Assembly: GCF_021018805.1 (NCBI RefSeq)
Contig: NC_086248.1
Location: 63,311,985-63,375,984, forward strand
Length of the DNA stretch: 64,000 nucleotides
Origin: Prinia subflava
Taxonomy: Eukaryota > Chordata > Aves > Passeriformes > Cisticolidae
Reading direction: 5' to 3'
Part shown: positions 61,266-64,000 of the stretch, piece after piece
How positions within the stretch are numbered: position 1 is the first letter of the stretch
Layout: every line of letters begins with the position of its first letter
The notes under the pieces: model-generated
Databases searched by the model: none
Told to the model about the DNA's origin: nothing
The model's input: only the letters and a program-made list of their open reading frames with translations
Position numbers and translations under genes: made by a program

Positions 61266-64000
61266 GGTGAGTGAAAGACTAGTAATCTTTTGTTTCTTTT
61301 ACTCAGAAGAGCCTCTTCTCATTCTCATGTGCTTACATTCCAGGAATGAAGGAAGAAAAGGAAGAGCTTTAACATTAAAAGCATAATGCCAGTGGCACAC
61401 GGTCTTAAGAGAGAATAGCATTAGTCAGCTCCAGGAATTTCAAACTTCAGTTGATCTTAAAATTAATTTAAGCAAATATAGGGGTTGCAAAGCTAGTAAG
61501 AATATGCTCTTGACTGAGACTCTTTGGGATATCACAGGCACTGGTTGTAAATTAACATTTTTTACATTCACCAAACATCCTGTTAAGGCTTCTTAAGATT
61601 AGGCAGTTCATGTTACAATCAACTTTGTTTTAAAAAAATAAAATCTTTCTTTGAACACCAACCTTTGCCCTGAGGCACATCTGCTGAGGAAGAGACAAAA
61701 ACAGGTTACATCATCTTGTTAGTTTAAGATGAGGCCCTCAAAATATATATTGAAAACAGAATCTTAAGAAATCACATATTTTATTTTTATTATTCCAGGA
61801 ACACTGGGTTGGCAAGCTTGTCCTTGAATTTACAGTGCCAAAATTAATACAATTATGCACAAAAGTCTTGTATTACACAAAATACATTTTATATTTTCAA
61901 AATATTAATACTTGGCAGAAGGTCTTTCACCATGGAAGAATTTCAGCTTGCCTAACAAACAACTAAACTTAATGAATAACCCCACAAACAAAATAGGAAT
62001 GGTCCCTGTCTGAAGGATTCATTAAGTGAACATGAAAGAAAAAAGGAAGGTTACTCTCTCACTTTTACCCAAGAAGAAACAGAATTGGAAAGACAGGCCC
62101 AGCTCTCAGGGGCACTTCAGTAAATGTTCCCGTGTTAGCACGTTGTTGGATGCTTGGGTTCAGATAAAGGTCTCAGCACCTTGCAGAAGTGCCACATCCA
62201 TTGGCTCTCTCTTGTCCTCCCAGCTCCACGCAGCCACGGCAGAGCTCTCCCCACACAAAAGGTGTAGTGGAGGCTGTGGAACACCTTTGACCAACACACT
62301 CACACCTTCCAGAAGCACCTACAGCAGAACTGCTGGTGATCACGGCCTGATGTAACCCACCTTTGGTGAAAGCGAGACTTCTACCCTTGCTAGCCACTGC
62401 AAGGGACACAAAGGTGCATCTCCCCGGCCTTTTTGCCCTTCTGAATTCTCTTCCTTGCTCCTCCAGCTGGAAGTGCATGGATGGGCTACTTCATCTGTCA
62501 CCTGAGCTTGGGAAGTGTGAGCCTAAGGAAATCAGTGAGCAAGATGAAAGGGAGAGCATGGTCACTCATCTTGAAAGAACTCATTTCCCTTCCCAAATGC
62601 ATCTTCCTCAGTTCATCCATCTTCCTGCCACCTCCCATTTTGATGTGAGGTGCCTTTCCTTCCTTTTTCTTTCTCCCTATCACAGTCAAATTGTCTGCCT
62701 CTTTCATTCACCCTCTTCAAGCATAACATAGTGCTATGGACAGGCAATATTTCTTCAAGGGTGTAAAACACACTTCATTGTGCTGCAGGGATAAAAACAG
62801 ACCTGCCAGTGCACCTCCAGAGAGGAGAGACACTTACCTCTTTTATAGATTTTAGCTTTGGGGGAAGTTTACAGGAGACAGTAAAATAACTGCAGGTGAG
62901 AATTTCAGTATCAAAGACTTCTTTCTTTGGCTGATGCAAATTTCTGTATGGTGTTCTCATGACCCTGGTATTGTCTCGGAAAGAGAAACTGCCCATTATT
63001 CTTTATTCTCCACTTCTTAGGATTTAACACAGAAAATAGCCCAGGAAGTGTATCTCTGCATCCTCAGGCACCCACAGACAACTGTCAGCGCCCACTTGCT
63101 CCTGTTTTCAAAAATTCAGAATTTTAATGCCATTTTTATTTCACCATTTTCAGCTGTCCAAACATCGTTTCAATAAAATATTGGCACTGCAATATTCCAC
63201 AAGAGCCTTTTAAAACAACTGAATTATAAAGTGTTACCCAAAGGGCATTTTGTCTCATCCAAATGGAATAATAACAAAATTAATCCCATGAGAAAAAATA
63301 CATGTCAGACAAGAGCTTTTGCAGTGAATTTAATTTTATATGTCCAGTTGACACCTAGTCTTTAGCAAATTGAGTGAAAGCCGGTTCTGCAGAATAGATT
63401 CACTTTTCTTATGATTATGATGGAGAACTTTCTGTGTCACGTTAAATCATTGCCAAGTAATGATAGTTAAACATGTCGTCATGATCATTACACGTGCCAT
63501 GGAGCTTAAGATCTGAAAAATTCACTCATAAAAGCTTCAGAACTAGATGGGGTAAGTTAATCGGATAAATCCAAAAGACTGGAAAAGAGGACAGCCAAAA
63601 TCATTTGGCTTTTTACCATAGTGTTGGTCGAGTTGGCTCCTTCGTGTTTACCCAGTGAATCAGGGAGTGAGTTGGGTTCCCAGCCCAGATATCTTGGCTG
63701 TCTAGTTGATATCAATCTAGAGCTCCATTGAACACTGCAGCTTTGCACTCAGGGTAAAGGACTTTTTAAAGATTACTGTGCTACCATATAAACCCACAAT
63801 TCTGATGGAAAATTAAATCTCTGACTATATTGCTGGGAGAGCAGTCCAAGGGGCACGAAGATCTTATGAAGACACTCTTGTTTTTTCCAAGAATCTTGAG
63901 ATTGAGGTTTGCCATGAGAGTTAGGTGCTTGAAAATACTCATTTGCAAACCCTGGCAGAACCTCCAAAATATCTTCCTTCAACTTTAGGGTCACACACCC
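61266..64000. other. Non-coding stretch to the right end
   Basis: No supported gene. A more GC-rich part at about 62100-62560 has overlapping open frames on both strands without recognisable domains. The segment around 63380-63560 contains several TAAT cores and a CATGATCATTACACGTGCCA block and could be a conserved regulatory element. Confidence 0.45.

Noticed and set aside
62026..62731. Cluster of open frames on both strands near the right end
   Set aside because: The frames are mutually overlapping and have no recognisable domain or splice structure.
1..64000. CRISPR arrays, bacterial operons, tRNA genes, spliced host exons
   Set aside because: No spaced palindromic repeats, no operon-like coding density, no tRNA A/B box pair in a cloverleaf context, and no frame with family features between good splice sites were found by reading both strands.

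Overview
The window looks like bird nuclear DNA, probably from a songbird or a relative. Four clear CR1 LINE fragments have the family's 3' end (two end in an ATTCTATGATT/ATTCTGTGATT-type terminus), a fifth CR1-like copy is much older, the rest is AT-rich unique sequence, and one young endogenous retrovirus (ERV) carries avian gammaretrovirus-like pol fragments. I found no host protein-coding exon that I can support. Most open frames are short, overlap on both strands and look like chance. The species call is an inference.

The centrepiece is a complete LTR-to-LTR provirus at 3904-10899 on the + strand. It has two 647-bp LTRs that differ at only two positions, a GTTAC target-site duplication on each side, a lysine-tRNA-type primer binding site at 4555-4572, a structured leader and a polypurine tract at 10231-10251. 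Its interior is not a working virus. A 251-codon gag remnant has a matrix-like N-terminus and a proline-rich tail but no capsid or nucleocapsid. Three short, frame-shifted and out-of-order pieces of the RT-connection/RNase H part of pol follow, then the last part of integrase with two in-frame TAG codons. Two open frames of unknown identity sit where env should be. Between these islands lie about 1.7 kb (6041-7773) and 0.9 kb (8195-9078) of T/G-rich sequence with no recognisable viral coding. The first block contains a CpG-rich patch that looks like a cellular promoter. A very young insertion with an old, scrambled interior is best explained as a non-autonomous retroviral element that carries complete cis-signals and was copied in trans by another virus.

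Downstream of the provirus: a GATA-type microsatellite (11422-11512); CR1 (about 13262-13830, +); a 7SL/SRP RNA pseudogene (15860-16103, +); a long repeat-poor stretch with a CpG-enriched patch (about 24140-24550); CR1 pieces at 34416-34626 (+) and 34905-35160 (-); an ancient CR1-like copy (about 37640-38030, +); CR1 (-) at 41225-41645; and a longer CR1 (about 44778-46720, +) that keeps much of its endonuclease but has lost most of its reverse transcriptase. A few MIR-like SINE relics, homopolymers and short tandem repeats complete the window.
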